DNA of 64,000 nucleotides from Ornithodoros turicata. Taxonomy: Eukaryota; Arthropoda; Arachnida; Ixodida; Argasidae. The notes beneath the pieces were generated by a model that was not told the DNA's origin, searched no databases, and worked only from the letters and a program-made list of their open reading frames with translations. Where the stretch lies: contig NW_026999458.1 in the NCBI RefSeq assembly GCF_037126465.1, positions 1 through 64,000 of the forward strand, written 5' to 3'. How positions within the stretch are numbered: the first letter of the stretch is position 1; the number at the start of each line of letters is the position of its first letter. Below are positions 62,755 to 64,000 of the stretch, piece after piece. The position numbers and the translations under genes were made by a program.

Positions 62755-63430
62755 ATGACTGCATTTATTTATTTATGTGTATATTTCAAATTACCCCAGT
62801 GGCGCATTACATGAGGGAGGGAGTTACAGAACAAGAACAAGATAAGCAACAAACAAGATGAAAGCGTATACATTACACTGCTACGCCGACTGCTAAACAA
62901 GAAACAAGATAAACATGATATTTACTGCTAGACACACACAATAAAAAGCAAGTTGACCACGTATGCGTATACTTACAGTTAGGTATAGTGGATATATGTA
63001 AAATAATGTGCATAAACAGTAACTTAAATCAGGAGAAAATGCAAAAGTTGACGTTTGAAAGCAGTTATATCATGAGTGGTGACTAAGTGGCAAGGGAAGA
63101 CAATATGCACGCATAGAGCATGCAATATGGTGCTTCGAGGAAAAAATCAGCGAGAAAAATGTGTGGTGTTACATGAGAAAGGTTCAAGTTCAAAGGGGTG
63201 ATCCAGTCGCTGGGATATACGTACAGCTGGCAACAAAAAAATTGGGTCTCCCTAAACTGGTACAAAAGTATTCATGATAGAGACAGAGCCTAATAAATTT
63301 CTTGCGCGCCTCGAGGTCAGGAAGATCAACTTCATAAGACTTCGGAATAGAACAGAGCCAAAACCAAAACTCTGCTACGTCCTGTGGTGCTGCAAGTGCT
63401 ATATATTCTATTAACACTTTCTTGAACATA
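62755..63430 (-). pseudogene. Decayed LINE 3' end (CR1/L2-like RT C-terminus)
   Basis: The minus strand reads RKKFIRLCLYHEYFCTSLGR and, in a second frame, LNLSHVTPHIFLADFFLEAP, resembling the last part of CR1/L2-type RT proteins. The segment ends in an A/T-rich tail (AAATAAATAAATG near 62765). Only a fragment with frameshifts remains. Confidence 0.45.
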
Positions 63431-64000
63431 CATTAGACATAGTTATTGTTGTATGTTTATGTGGCCCAGTCTCATATCACCGCTCTTGAATACAGAATAT
63501 TTGTGTCACATGCTTGAAGACACTGAAATTTGTCTCTGAGGAAAGCTTGCTGATTAATATAGCAGTGAAGAAAACAATGATTGCCTTACAGTTGCAGTTT
63601 CATAATGTATGCGTATTAATCGAGGATCCCGCGCCCTAGCAGCAATTCAGAAGCATCATAACGTGATTGTTGTTACGAGCAAATCCGACCTGTAACGAAC
63701 TGGAATCGGCCGGAAGAATCACGGCTCACCCTCAAGGGGAGCCACAAAGGTTCCGCAAGAACAGTGATGGTGCTTTACGAAGAGGCTTACCAAGCTTTTG
63801 CGCGTATTCACTTTTCCCTCTCGCTTTTTCAGGTCAACAGGTGCGATGCATACAACGTGCGTCCCCTCTGCATGTCCTATCATATTTCCGGTACAATAGT
63901 GGCAGTGCAGGTGCAGTCATGACTGTGTGCAATGTTTCTGTGCTTCGTTCTCGTAGCGTATTATTCTCTGTAACGAGGCGACGTCTCCTGATTCTATTTT
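63431..64000. other. No gene recognised
   Basis: Nothing supported on either strand. Confidence 0.5.

Noticed and set aside
1..64000. CRISPR arrays, operons or bacterial features
   Set aside because: The window is eukaryotic (introns, LINEs, SINE); tandem repeats present are satellites or LINE parts, not CRISPR.

Overview
The window looks like an intergenic or accessory stretch of an arthropod nuclear genome, most probably a hard tick (Ixodida). The reasons are the mixture of RNase H-bearing LINEs, R2-type LINEs, Penelope elements, palindromic MITEs and a chuvirus-like integrated polymerase, together with split, intron-bearing genes. Species cannot be read from the sequence. No ordinary single-copy host gene was recognised, and almost everything is mobile DNA at different stages of decay.

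Layout. 1-2425: the 3' part of a Penelope-like element (RT plus GIY-YIG), broken by a 113-bp LINE tail. 2426-5036: minus-strand APE-type LINE (ORF1 and endonuclease). 5037-13750: a ~107-bp satellite carrying two minus-strand R2-type LINEs at the same satellite position. The first (R2-A) is joined at its 5' end to a 2.3-kb open fragment of a negative-strand RNA virus polymerase. 14196-24815: LINE-A, a gypsy gag scrap, an R1-like LINE, a scrambled REL-endonuclease LINE, LINE-B and stacked LINE tails. 25042-35311: a minus-strand Ty3/gypsy element split by the full-length LINE-C and by two palindromes. 37352-54356: a SWIM-YqaJ gene (+) facing a THAP-HTH-DDE4 transposase gene (-). The interval is filled by a LINE-F/G composite, a CR1-like LINE, and a nest SINE > LINE-D > Kolobok-like transposon. 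54538-64000: a hAT MITE, the apparently intact LINE-E, a second hAT MITE and a decayed LINE end.

How the parts relate. LINEs A-G belong to one RNase H-containing group (I-like). They share a 33-nt GGCGC...GCGCC terminal hairpin followed by an ATC-rich tail. Target-site duplications that I could read directly define LINE-C, LINE-D, LINE-E, the F/G composite and two ultra-short insertions, so the order of insertion can be reconstructed. The most unusual points are: R2-type elements using a satellite rather than rDNA; a viral polymerase fragment placed exactly as R2 template jumping would place it; micro-insertions of 46 and 61 bp that stop at the LINE hairpin loop; a hammerhead-ribozyme-like sequence inside LINE-D; and a possible two-gene DNA transposon (THAP-DDE4 plus SWIM-YqaJ). 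Family assignments rest on motif recognition by eye; no database search was possible.
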